In this document: piece after piece, positions 42,306-50,990 of the stretch | Layout: every line of letters begins with the position of its first letter | Numbering within the stretch: the stretch's first letter is position 1 | DNA from: an uncultured bacterium | GTDB lineage: Bacteria > Verrucomicrobiota > Lentisphaeria > Victivallales > UBA1829 | NCBI GenBank assembly: GCA_900548385.1 | Contig: URKJ01000017.1 | Location: 26,634-90,633 of the forward strand | Length of the DNA stretch: 64,000 nucleotides | Direction of reading: 5' to 3' | Made by a program: the position numbers and the translations under genes | The notes under the pieces: generated by a model | Told to the model about the DNA's origin: nothing | The model's input: the letters and a program-made list of their open reading frames with translations, nothing else | Database searches by the model: none

Positions 42306-43313
42306 ATGGAGCTGAGAACTGTTTTGAGAAGCTCTGCCGGGCGGATCGGGATCATCCTGCTGCTTGCGGTCCTGCTTGCGCTTGCGGTTCTGCTGAGTCT
42401 TGCGGTCGGTTCGCTGAAACTTCCGATAGGAGAGATCATTTCGACTCTGTGGAACCGTCCCGACGGCGTCAACTATCAGATCCTGTTTAATATCCGCCTG
42501 CCGCGTATTCTTCTTGGCGCGCTGGTCGGCGGCTGTTTTGCTGTTTCCGGGACGATTCTTCAGGGGGTGATGCGCAATCCGCTGGCGTCGCCGGGAATCA
42601 TCGGCGTGTCGGCAGGAGGCGGACTCGCGGGAATTCTGGTAATGCTGGCTCTGCCGCAGTTCGGTTTCCTTCTGGTTCCGGCGGCGTTCTGCGGTTCGCT
42701 GGCGACGGCGCTTCTGGTCTATCTGCTGGCGTGGAAGCGCGGAGTGAGTCCGGTCCGGCTGATTCTCGCGGGGGTGGCGGTTTCGGCGATGCTCGGCGCG
42801 TTCAGCAGTGCGATCCTTTTGTTCAATGCGGAACGGGCGGGCGGAATCCTTGATTTTACGATCGGTTCGCTGTCCGCCCGCAGCTGGCAGCAGATCGGGC
42901 AGGTCGGCGGCTATATGGCATTTGCGTTCCTGCTGGCGTTTTCCCTTGGCGGCAAACTGAATATCCTTGCGTTGGGGGACGAGGTGGCAACCGGTCTTGG
43001 CTTGCGGGTGGAACGGGTACGCTTCCTGCTAATCGGAACAGCGGCGCTGCTTGCCGCATCGGCGGTCAGTGTGGCGGGACTTCTGGGATTTGTCGGATTG
43101 ATCGCGCCGCATATCGTGCGGATGCTGATCGGTTCGGACAACCGGTTTCTTCTGCCCGCCTCGGCTCTGTTCGGTGCGCTGATGGTTGTGAGCTGCGATA
43201 CAGTCGGCAGGATCGTGATGGAGCCTTCGGAGCTTCCGGTCGGCATCATCATGGCTTTGATGGGGCCGCCGTTTTTCCTTTGGCTTCTGAGGAGGCATCC
43301 CTATGAGAATTGA
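42306..43313 (+). CDS. FecCD-family ABC permease (BtuC-like)
   Basis: A 335-residue, about ten-helix inner-membrane protein. Family segments: LPRILLGALVGGCFAVSGTI, then LQGVMRNPLASPGIIGVSAG, ATGLGLRVERVRFLLIG, GFVGLIAPHIVRMLIGSDNR and LPVGIIMALMGPPFFLWLLR. It transports the ligand delivered by the upstream binding protein. It ends overlapping the ATPase gene by 11 bp. It resembles BtuC, FepD or FhuB about equally by eye; the B12 context favours BtuC. Confidence 0.9.
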   Translation: MELRTVLRSSAGRIGIILLLAVLLALAVLLSLAVGSLKLPIGEIISTLWNRPDGVNYQILFNIRLPRILLGALVGGCFAVSGTILQGVMRNPLASPGIIGVSAGGGLAGILVMLALPQFGFLLVPAAFCGSLATALLVYLLAWKRGVSPVRLILAGVAVSAMLGAFSSAILLFNAERAGGILDFTIGSLSARSWQQIGQVGGYMAFAFLLAFSLGGKLNILALGDEVATGLGLRVERVRFLLIGTAALLAASAVSVAGLLGFVGLIAPHIVRMLIGSDNRFLLPASALFGALMVVSCDTVGRIVMEPSELPVGIIMALMGPPFFLWLLRRHPYEN

Positions 43314-44094
43314 GGTACGGAATCTCTGTGCCGGATATGGTGCAAAACTGGTGCTCGACGGTGTGACTCTGGAGATTCCCGCACATGGAGCCGTGACTTT
43401 GCTCGGGCCGAACGGCTGCGGCAAATCGACGCTGCTGAAAGTGATCGGGCGGATTCTTTCGCCCCGCTCCGGAGAGGTTCTGCTGGACGGACGCGCCGTT
43501 TCACAGTACGATACCGGAGAGCTGGCGCGCCGGATGGCGATTCTGCCGCAGCTGCACCGGGCATCGGGAGAGCTGACCGTGGAAGAGCTCGTTTCCTATG
43601 GACGGTTTCCGCACCGCCGGAGGTTTCAGTGGTCCGGGGAACGGGATCGCGAGGCGATTGGACGCGCTTTGCGCATGACGCGCATGGAATCTTTGCGCAA
43701 CCGGGGAATCTCTGCGCTTTCCGGCGGGGAACGTCAGCGGGCATGGATCGCGATGACGCTTGCACAGGAACCGGAACTGCTTCTGCTGGACGAACCGACG
43801 ACGTTTCTTGACGTCTGCTGTCAGTTTGAAATCATAGAGATGATCCGGGAGCTGAACCGGGAGTTCGGGATCACGGTGGTGATGGTTCTCCACGATCTCA
43901 ATCTCGCGGTCCGTTGTTCGGACCGTCTGATCATGCTTCGCGACCGTTCCGTCCGTTATGCGGGAGCGCCTGCCGAATTGATGAAACCGGAGATTCTCCG
44001 GGATATTTTTGAGATCGAGGCGGAGTTCTTTACCGGAAAGGACGGTCTGCCTTACTGTATGCCGACAGCTTCGGCAAGAAAGGATGCGGAATGA
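43303..44094 (+). CDS. ABC importer ATPase (BtuD/FepC-like)
   Basis: A 263-residue protein with Walker A LLGPNGCGKSTLLK, signature LSGGERQRAWIAMTLA, Walker B ELLLLDEPTTFLD, and the switch His in VVMVLHDLNLAV. It is the usual length for FepC/BtuD. It pairs with the permease and binding protein just upstream and energises their uptake. Its stop overlaps cbiK (ATGA-like arrangement). Confidence 0.95.
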   Translation: MRIEVRNLCAGYGAKLVLDGVTLEIPAHGAVTLLGPNGCGKSTLLKVIGRILSPRSGEVLLDGRAVSQYDTGELARRMAILPQLHRASGELTVEELVSYGRFPHRRRFQWSGERDREAIGRALRMTRMESLRNRGISALSGGERQRAWIAMTLAQEPELLLLDEPTTFLDVCCQFEIIEMIRELNREFGITVVMVLHDLNLAVRCSDRLIMLRDRSVRYAGAPAELMKPEILRDIFEIEAEFFTGKDGLPYCMPTASARKDAE

Positions 44095-44849
44095 TGGAAC
44101 CGGAACAGATGAAAAAGCGGGCGGTTGTGCTTGCGGTGTTCGGTACCACGGTCGCCCGTGCATCGGCGGCATACGACGGACTGGAGCAGTCGATCCGTTC
44201 CCGCAGTCCGCTTCCGGTATTCCGGGCGTATACGTCGCCGCGGGTGCGTGCCCGGCTGAATCATACCGTTCCATCGCTGACGGAGGTGCTGAACCGGCTT
44301 GTCGCGGAGGGATATGCGGAAGCGGAGATCGTTGCCGGATTTCTGACGTCCGGGGAGGAATATGAAAAAGTTCTGGGAGAACTCGCGGCGTTTGACGGCG
44401 TGCTGACTTTGCATGTGAACCGTCCGCCGCTGGATTCCGATGAGAGCCTGGAGAGATTTTTGCGCTGTCTGTCGGAAATTGTCCCGGCGGAACGCGCCGC
44501 AGGCGAATCCGTCGTGTTCATGGGACACGGGAATGCGGACGGTCGTTCCGTGTCCCGGTATATGGCTTTGGACGCTGCGCTGAAACGGAACGATCCCGGC
44601 TTTCATGCCGCATGCGTGGAGGGGGAGCCGTCGCTGGACGCCGTTCTTCCGGAACTGAAACCGGGACGCGTCTGGCTGATTCCGTTTTTACTGGCGGCGG
44701 GCGATCATGCGTGCAATGATCTCGCGGGAGAAGAGGCGGATTCATGGCGGTCCATTCTTGCCGCCCGCGGCTTTGAACCGGTTCCGGTGCTCAGGGGGCT
44801 TGGCGAATCCCCTGCCGCCGCGGATTATTTTACAGAAGGACTGAAATGA
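44091..44849 (+). CDS. cbiK: Anaerobic cobalt chelatase (sirohydrochlorin)
   Basis: A 252-residue protein. It starts KRAVVLAVFGTTVARASAAY, and two metal-site His residues stand in VVFMGHGNADGRS (about His-146) and PFLLAAGDHACND (about His-206), as in CbiK. LIPFL before the second His is family-typical. It inserts cobalt into sirohydrochlorin early in the oxygen-independent route. It overlaps the ATPase gene upstream and cbiL downstream by 4 bp. No separate uroporphyrinogen methyltransferase gene is in this window. Confidence 0.95.
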   Translation: MMEPEQMKKRAVVLAVFGTTVARASAAYDGLEQSIRSRSPLPVFRAYTSPRVRARLNHTVPSLTEVLNRLVAEGYAEAEIVAGFLTSGEEYEKVLGELAAFDGVLTLHVNRPPLDSDESLERFLRCLSEIVPAERAAGESVVFMGHGNADGRSVSRYMALDAALKRNDPGFHAACVEGEPSLDAVLPELKPGRVWLIPFLLAAGDHACNDLAGEEADSWRSILAARGFEPVPVLRGLGESPAAADYFTEGLK

Positions 44850-45562
44850 AAACAGGCAGATTTTACGGAGTGGGGCTGGGGCCCGGCGATCCGGGACTCG
44901 TGACGCTGAGGGCGTTGGAGGTTCTGCGTTCGGTGCAGGTGATCTATACCGCGGCGTCGCGGCAGAGCGGACGGAGCGTTTCCGGGGCGGTCATTGAAGC
45001 GCTTCCGGGCGTTTCCGCCCGCCGGGAAGAGTTGAGTTTCACGATGGCGACCGATTTCCCGGTGCGTCTTGCAAGAATTGACGAACATGCGGAGCGGATC
45101 GCCGCGGAGCTGCGGATGGGAAACGATTGCGCGTTTACCACGATCGGCGATCCGATGACGTACAGCACCTGCGGTTATCTGCTCCGGGCGTTGCGCCGTG
45201 TTCTGCCGGAATTGGAATGCGAGATCGTGGCGGGCGTGAATTCGTGGAGCGCACTTGCCGCCGCTTCCGCCTCTCCGCTGGTTGAAGACAACGGCGTTCT
45301 GCGCATTGTGCCGAGTTATCTGAAACCGGATTCTCCGGAACTGCATCGGATGCTGGAGACGGAGGGCGCTGTCGTATTGCTCAAGACCTACCGTTCCCGG
45401 AACGAGTATCTGGATTCGCTTGCCGGGGAGGAATATGACCTGTTGTACGGTGCGAATATCGGATTGGAAAATGAGTTTATCTCCTCTGATCCGGAGGCGA
45501 TCCGGGAATGTCCGGACGAATATCTTTCCATGCTGATGATACGGAAAGGAGCGCGGCGATGA
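44846..45562 (+). CDS. cbiL: Cobalt-precorrin-2 C20-methyltransferase
   Basis: A 238-residue SAM-dependent methyltransferase of the tetrapyrrole methylase fold. FYGVGLGPGDPGLVTLRALE is the N-terminal P-loop-like GxGPG motif; TIGDPMTYSTCGYLL and EIVAGVNSWSALAAASA are CbiL-specific segments. It adds the C20 methyl group. It starts inside the last bases of cbiK and its stop overlaps the following fusion gene. Confidence 0.95.
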   Translation: MKTGRFYGVGLGPGDPGLVTLRALEVLRSVQVIYTAASRQSGRSVSGAVIEALPGVSARREELSFTMATDFPVRLARIDEHAERIAAELRMGNDCAFTTIGDPMTYSTCGYLLRALRRVLPELECEIVAGVNSWSALAAASASPLVEDNGVLRIVPSYLKPDSPELHRMLETEGAVVLLKTYRSRNEYLDSLAGEEYDLLYGANIGLENEFISSDPEAIRECPDEYLSMLMIRKGARR

Positions 45563-48087
45563 GACACGGCGGCGACCGGATCCGTCTTGCGGCACGGGCG
45601 AACTGTGCACCGGAAGAGATCCTGGATTTCAGTGTGAATCTTAATCCGTGCGGAGCGCCGGAGTATGTGGCGGAGGCCTGTTGCCGGGCTCTCGACCGTC
45701 TGGCGGAATATCCGTCTCCGTATTCGGAACGGCTTTGCGGGATCGCGGCGGAGACCTTCGGTGTGGCGGGCGACCGTGTTCTGTTCGGGAATGGATCGAA
45801 CCAGCTGCTTGCGCTGATTCCGTTTGCTTTGAAACCGCGCCGTGCACTGATCGTGGTTCCGTCTTATCTGGAGTACCGGGCGGTCTGTGAACGTGCCGGG
45901 ATCCCGGTTGCGGCGTTTGCGTTGAATGCGGAACTGGAGTTGGATTTTGAATCGCTTTCCGCGCAGATACGTCCGGGGGATCTGGTGATAATCGGGAATC
46001 CGAACAATCCCAACGGCGCGGTTTATGATCCCGCAAGACTCCGGGCGCTCGCCGCCGGGCATCCCGAAGCGCAAATCCTTGTGGATGAGGCTTTTATTGA
46101 GTTCGCCGGCGTGGAATATTCGGTGATTTCCGGTTCCATGCCGCCGAACCTTTCCGTTCTCCGGTCGATGACGAAATTTTATGCGGTTCCCGGTCTCCGG
46201 CTTGGTTACTGTGTCGGCGGGATCGTTCCGGCGCTTCGCAGGCTTCAGCCGGAATGGATGCTTTCCGCTCCGGCGGAGGCTGTGGCGGAAGCGGTTTTCC
46301 GGGATCGCAGCGACTATGCGGAGCGTTCCCGTCTCCGGACGGCGGAGCTGCGCCGTGCGTTAAGTGCGGAGCTGGAACGGATTCCGGGATTGCACGTTTT
46401 CCGGTCGGACGCCTGTTATCTGCTGCTGAAAGGAGCGGATCCGGCGGATTTCCTGCTGAAAAAGCATCGGATTGCGGTTCGTTCCTGCGCCAATTACGAG
46501 GGGCTTTCCGGTTCCTTTTTCCGTGTCGCAGTGCGGACGGAGAAAGAGAACGCGCGACTGGTGTCGGCGTTGCGCGGTTTTTACGGCGGAACCGGACCGG
46601 CGGTCCTCCTGCCGCGGAAATGTCCTGCGCTGATGCTTCAGGGAACGTCGTCCAACGCGGGAAAAAGTGTGCTTGCGGCGGCGTTCTGCCGGATCTTTTT
46701 GCAGGACGGATTCCGGGTTGCGCCGTTCAAGGCGCAGAACATGGCTTTGAATTCGTATGTAACAACGGACGGCGGCGAAATGGGACGCGCCCAGGCGGTG
46801 CAGGCTCAGGCGTGCCGTCTGGAGCCGGATGTCCGCATGAATCCGGTTCTGCTGAAACCGTCAAGTGATACCGGAAGTCAGGTGATTGTGCGGGGAAAAC
46901 CGATCGGTTCCATGCGTGTCCGGGAGTATTATGCGCACAAAAGAGAGCTGTGGAAGGATGTGACCCGTTCCTATGACGAGCTCTGCGGCGAGTCGGACGT
47001 GATGGTTCTGGAAGGCGCCGGATCGCCGGGAGAGGTGAATTTGAAGTCCGGCGACATCGTCAATATGAACATGGCGCGTTACGCCGAAGCCTCCGTTCTG
47101 CTGGTCGGAGATATTGACCGCGGCGGTGTTTACGCCTCTTTCCTTGGGACTTATATGACGCTGACGCAGGAGGAACGTTCTCTGCTTGCGGGATTTCTTG
47201 TGAACCGGTTCCGCGGCGATCCTTCCCTGCTGGGACCTGCGCATGAGTATCTGCGGAACTGCACCGGGAAGCCGGTTCTGGGGGTGATCGACTATCTGCG
47301 GGGGCTTGCGCTGCCGGAAGAGGATTCCGTCAATTTCGCATTGACGCGTCCGCTTCCGAAACAGGAAACGACGCTGGATATTGCGTTGATCGCACTTGGG
47401 CATATTGCCAATTTTACCGATTTTGCTCCGTTGGAACAGGAACCGGATGTGCGGCTGCGGAAAGTCTTTTCCGCCGGAGAGTTCGGAACGCCGGATGTGA
47501 TCATCATGCCCGGATCGAAAAACGTTGCGGAGGATTTACGGCGTTTGCGTGCGGACGGTATGGATATCCGTATCCGGGAGGCGGTGGAACGCGGAGCGTG
47601 GTATGCGGGAATTTGCGGCGGATTGCAGATCGCGGGACGCCGTATTTCCGATCCCGGCGGGATCGAATCGCATTCCGGCTGTACCGCCGGACTTGGACTG
47701 CTACCGCTTGATACGGTTCTGATGCCGGAAAAAACGCTCCGCCGGACGCAGGCGCGCGAGATGGACGGTATGCCGGTTTCCGGCTATGAGATTCACCACG
47801 GGGTGACGTCCGCCGCGTCGGATTCGTTTGTGACGCAGGTTCGCGATGACGGTTCCGCGGTCGGGTTCGGTGCCGGGAGGGTTTACACGACGTATCTGCA
47901 CGGCGTGTTTGACGATGATCGTTACCGTCGCGCATTTCTGAACCGTATCCGGGAGTCGCGCGGTCTTCCGCCGGAGGGAATTCTCGCCCGTTACGAGATC
48001 GAGAGCGCACTGGATGCGTTGGCGGACCATGTCCGCTCGCGTATTGATATGAAACAGATTTATGCCCGTCTGGGAATGAAGAGGTGA
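45559..48087 (+). CDS. Fusion: threonine-phosphate decarboxylase-like (CobD) plus cobyric acid synthase (CbiP)
   Basis: An 842-residue protein starting at 45559 after AAGGAG. Residues 1-345 are a PLP-dependent aminotransferase-fold domain like CobD: LDFSVNLNPCGAPE, GNGSNQLLALIPFALKP, NPNNPNGAV and SMTKFYAVPGLRLGY, in which Lys-206 is the likely PLP lysine. Residues 355-842 are CbiP: GTSSNAGKS (362-370), FKAQNMALNS, GDIDRGGVYASFLGTY, and a type I amidotransferase part with WYAGICGGLQ (Cys-686) and TYLHGVF (His-781). CobD makes aminopropanol phosphate for the nucleotide loop; CbiP amidates cobyrinic acid a,c-diamide to cobyric acid. Both domains look intact, and no stop or RBS separates them. 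Confidence 0.95.
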   Translation: MRHGGDRIRLAARANCAPEEILDFSVNLNPCGAPEYVAEACCRALDRLAEYPSPYSERLCGIAAETFGVAGDRVLFGNGSNQLLALIPFALKPRRALIVVPSYLEYRAVCERAGIPVAAFALNAELELDFESLSAQIRPGDLVIIGNPNNPNGAVYDPARLRALAAGHPEAQILVDEAFIEFAGVEYSVISGSMPPNLSVLRSMTKFYAVPGLRLGYCVGGIVPALRRLQPEWMLSAPAEAVAEAVFRDRSDYAERSRLRTAELRRALSAELERIPGLHVFRSDACYLLLKGADPADFLLKKHRIAVRSCANYEGLSGSFFRVAVRTEKENARLVSALRGFYGGTGPAVLLPRKCPALMLQGTSSNAGKSVLAAAFCRIFLQDGFRVAPFKAQNMALNSYVTTDGGEMGRAQAVQAQACRLEPDVRMNPVLLKPSSDTGSQVIVRGKPIGSMRVREYYAHKRELWKDVTRSYDELCGESDVMVLEGAGSPGEVNLKSGDIVNMNMARYAEASVLLVGDIDRGGVYASFLGTYMTLTQEERSLLAGFLVNRFRGDPSLLGPAHEYLRNCTGKPVLGVIDYLRGLALPEEDSVNFALTRPLPKQETTLDIALIALGHIANFTDFAPLEQEPDVRLRKVFSAGEFGTPDVIIMPGSKNVAEDLRRLRADGMDIRIREAVERGAWYAGICGGLQIAGRRISDPGGIESHSGCTAGLGLLPLDTVLMPEKTLRRTQAREMDGMPVSGYEIHHGVTSAASDSFVTQVRDDGSAVGFGAGRVYTTYLHGVFDDDRYRRAFLNRIRESRGLPPEGILARYEIESALDALADHVRSRIDMKQIYARLGMKR

Positions 48088-48091
48088 TGGG

Positions 48092-48766
48092 ATGAATGCG
48101 GATTTGCAGAGATTGTTCGAGCGTGTTTCCTGGGGACTTCCGGGAGCGGCTGTCGAAGCGGAAAGTTTCCGGCGGATTGAGGCGGAGACCCCGTCTGAGG
48201 TTCGTGCCGGATTTTCCGCAGGGGAATGGCGTATCGCGCGCCGTCTGGTCCATACGACGGCGGATTTTTCGATCCTGAGTCAGCTGCGGTTTTCCGGCGA
48301 TCCGGTTTCTGCGGGACGGCTGGCCCTGTCCCGCGGAGCCGTGATTTACAGTGATTCCAATATGATCAAATCCGGTCTTTCCGTACCGAAACTGCAACGG
48401 TTCTGTCCGGCTTATACGCGCGATTCAATTCTCTGCGAAGTTGCGTCGCCGGAAGTGGCGGCACTTGCGAAACGGGAAGGCATTACACGGGCGCTTGCGG
48501 CGGTGAAACTGCATGAGCGGGAACTGGACGGCTGTATTTTTCTTTGCGGCAACGCTCCGCTGGCGCTGGCGGGAGTGATCCGCATGATCGTGGAGGGGCG
48601 TGTGCGCCCCGCGCTGATCGTCGGGATGCCTGTCGGATTCGTCAACGTTCTGGAATCCAAAGAGTTGCTCCGTTACATCGATGTTCCGTATGTGATGCTG
48701 GAGGGGCGGCGCGGCGGAAGCCCGCTTGCCGTGGCGTCGCTTCATGCAATCATGGAGGATGCGTGA
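48092..48766 (+). CDS. cbiC: Cobalt-precorrin-8 methylmutase
   Basis: A 224-residue protein. It has IARRLVHTTADFSIL, with the catalytic His (cf. RMIHATGD in other CbiC), GAVIYSDSNMIKSGLSV and GNAPLALAGVIRMIVEGR, then the C-terminal EGRRGGSPLAVASLHAIME. It moves the methyl group from C11 to C12 to give cobyrinate. It starts 4 bp after the fusion gene. Its last base is the first base of the cbiD start codon. Confidence 0.95.
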   Translation: MNADLQRLFERVSWGLPGAAVEAESFRRIEAETPSEVRAGFSAGEWRIARRLVHTTADFSILSQLRFSGDPVSAGRLALSRGAVIYSDSNMIKSGLSVPKLQRFCPAYTRDSILCEVASPEVAALAKREGITRALAAVKLHERELDGCIFLCGNAPLALAGVIRMIVEGRVRPALIVGMPVGFVNVLESKELLRYIDVPYVMLEGRRGGSPLAVASLHAIMEDA

Positions 48767-49812
48767 TGCCTCCGGAACTTCGATGCGGATTCACCACCGG
48801 GGCGGCGATGGCTGCGGGGGCGCTTGCGGTCTTTTTGCAGCGTCGCGGGAGCGTAACGCTGATCCTGCCGGGCGGAGAGCTTGAAATCCCTATCGAATCC
48901 TGCACGGCGGATACCGCCGTGGTCCGCAAGGATGCCGGAGACGATCCCGACGTCACCGACGGTGCGCATATCGAAACGCTGTTCCGCCGGGCGGATAGAA
49001 TGGAGCTTCTGCCGGAGGATCACTGCGAGGAGAGCGGCGGGCTTTGTGTGATCGTGCGCGGCGGCGGGGGAGTCGGAATGGTGACGCGGCCGGGACTGGC
49101 GGTTCCGGTTGGAAAATGTGCGGTCAATCCCGGTCCGCGCCGTTTGCTGATGGATAATCTGATCCGGGCGGGTGCTTCCGGTGTCTGGCTGCTGCGGGTT
49201 GCCGTCCGGGAAGGGCGGCAGATGGCGGAAAAGACTCTGAACCCGGCACTCGGCATCTCCGGCGGAATTTCGATCCTCGGCGGCGGGGGAATCGTTCATC
49301 CGTATTCCAACGCGGCGTATGCGGCAACCATTGCCCTGCAGATGCGAATGATCGCCCGGAGCGGTCTGGACACTGTTGCTGTCGTGACCGGAGGACGTTC
49401 CGAAAAGGCGGTGCTGCGGGATTTTCCGGGGCTGGAGGATATGCAGGTCATACGGATTGCGGATTTCATTGCACACTCCCTGCGCGCCGCATCCCGTGCC
49501 GGAATCCGGCGGATCATCGTTGGCTGTATGCCGGGAAAACTGATGAAATACGCGTGCGGTGATGAAAATACCCATGCTCATAAAACGAAACTGCGTCCGG
49601 AGCTTCTGCGGACGATGGGAATCGGACTGCCGGACAGCCTGCCGCTTGAACAGTTCGATACGATGGGCGAACTGGCGTCCTACCTGACGCCGGAGAATTA
49701 TCGGTCCCTGTTGGGAACTCTGAAAGAAAAAGCGCTGGACCATCTGCGCCGCTGGGCTGACGGCAGCGGGGTCGTGCTGATGCTTTATAACGAAAGAGGA
49801 GAGCGGATATGA
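48766..49812 (+). CDS. cbiD: Cobalt-precorrin-5B C1-methyltransferase
   Basis: A 348-residue protein, start at 48766 overlapping the cbiC stop (TGATG), with GGAGG in front. It opens LRCGFTTGAAMAAGALAVFL, the CbiD signature; SGGISILGGGGIVHPYSNAA and RIIVGCMPGKLMKYACGDEN followed by THAHKTK are family-specific. It methylates C1 after ring contraction in the anaerobic route. No truncation is seen. Confidence 0.95.
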   Translation: MPPELRCGFTTGAAMAAGALAVFLQRRGSVTLILPGGELEIPIESCTADTAVVRKDAGDDPDVTDGAHIETLFRRADRMELLPEDHCEESGGLCVIVRGGGGVGMVTRPGLAVPVGKCAVNPGPRRLLMDNLIRAGASGVWLLRVAVREGRQMAEKTLNPALGISGGISILGGGGIVHPYSNAAYAATIALQMRMIARSGLDTVAVVTGGRSEKAVLRDFPGLEDMQVIRIADFIAHSLRAASRAGIRRIIVGCMPGKLMKYACGDENTHAHKTKLRPELLRTMGIGLPDSLPLEQFDTMGELASYLTPENYRSLLGTLKEKALDHLRRWADGSGVVLMLYNERGERI

Positions 49813-50990
49813 GGGAATGCTGGCGGCTCCATATTATGAGTATTGAGAATCCGGTTGAACAGGTGCTGAAGTCAGCCGGGGTGATCGCCGGGGGAAAGCG
49901 GCTGCTGGATCAGCTTTCCGGCGACTATGCGGCGGAACGGGTCGTACTTGGCGCATGTGCGGCGGATCAGGTGCGGGAGCTTGCAAAACGGGCGGAACGC
50001 GAAACCGTTGTGATTCTTGCGTCCGGCGACCCGATGTATTGCGGGATCGGCGGAACGGCGGCGAAATTCGTTCCGCCGGAACATCTCTGCATTTATCCGG
50101 GAGTGACCGCGTTTCAGCGGCTGTTTGCCCGTCTGGGACGTCCGTGGAACGGTGCGGAGCTGTTCAGTCTTCACGGCACGGAACGTCCGCTTCCGTGGAG
50201 GCGGATTCTGAATGCGGGAACCGCGGTCGTTTACGGGGATCACCGCCGGACAGCCGCCGGAATCGCAAAGGAACTTTGCGCCCGGTATCCCGCCGCTTCC
50301 GGACGGAGCGCCGCGATCGGGTGCTGTCTGGGCATGCCGGAGGAGAGTGTTTTTCCGGGGACGCTCGGAGAGCTGGCGGAGAAAGAAGTTTCCGCTCTTT
50401 CCGTACTGGCGGTTTTTCCGTCGGAACGGCGTCCGGGGCTTCCGCTGGGGCTTCCGGATGCGGAGTACCGTCATTCCAATCAGATGATTACGCACCCGGA
50501 GGTTCGTGCCGTGGTGCTTGCGAAACTGCGTGCGGTTTCGGGGGTGATGTGGGATCTCGGTGCGGGCAGCGGATCGGTCGGGTTGGAAGCAGCCGGACTC
50601 GCTTTCGGGCTTACGGTTTATGCGGTGGAAAAAAATCCGGAGCGTGCCGGAAATTTGCGGAGCAATGCGATGGAGCAGGGGATTGCCCTGGAGGTCGTGG
50701 AAGGAACGATTGCGGATGCCATGCCGGGTATGCCGGATCCCGATTATATTTTTTTCGGGGGCGGATCGGCTGAACTGGAAACGGCGTTTGCACGTTTGCG
50801 TCCGGGGGGAACGCTGGTGGCAACGGCGGTTCTGGTGGAAACCGCGGCACGTCTGGCGTCGTCTCTGCCGGAATACCGGACGGAGCTGTTGACGCTGAAT
50901 GTGTCGCGTGCCGGGAAAACGGCGGCAGGGGAGTTCTGGCGGGCGGAGAACCCGATTACGATTGCGGTATTCCGGAAAAAGGAGGAGTGA
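49809..50990 (+). CDS. CbiE-CbiT fusion: cobalt-precorrin-7 C5 / C15 methyltransferase (decarboxylating)
   Basis: A 393-residue protein starting in ATGA overlap with cbiD. Residues 1-210 are CbiE-like (VIAGGKRLLDQL, ILASGDPMYCGIGG, CIYPGVTAFQRLFARLGRPW). Residues 218-393 are CbiT: SNQMITHPEVRAVVLAKLRA, then the SAM motif WDLGAGSGSVG (248-258) and FFGGGSAELETAF. Together they methylate C5 and C15 and decarboxylate. The expected N-terminal GxGPG-type loop of CbiE is missing: the first residues (MRECWRLHIMSIENPVEQVL) are about ten residues shorter than in typical members. Similar fusions are known as CobL. Confidence 0.9.
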   Translation: MRECWRLHIMSIENPVEQVLKSAGVIAGGKRLLDQLSGDYAAERVVLGACAADQVRELAKRAERETVVILASGDPMYCGIGGTAAKFVPPEHLCIYPGVTAFQRLFARLGRPWNGAELFSLHGTERPLPWRRILNAGTAVVYGDHRRTAAGIAKELCARYPAASGRSAAIGCCLGMPEESVFPGTLGELAEKEVSALSVLAVFPSERRPGLPLGLPDAEYRHSNQMITHPEVRAVVLAKLRAVSGVMWDLGAGSGSVGLEAAGLAFGLTVYAVEKNPERAGNLRSNAMEQGIALEVVEGTIADAMPGMPDPDYIFFGGGSAELETAFARLRPGGTLVATAVLVETAARLASSLPEYRTELLTLNVSRAGKTAAGEFWRAENPITIAVFRKKEE

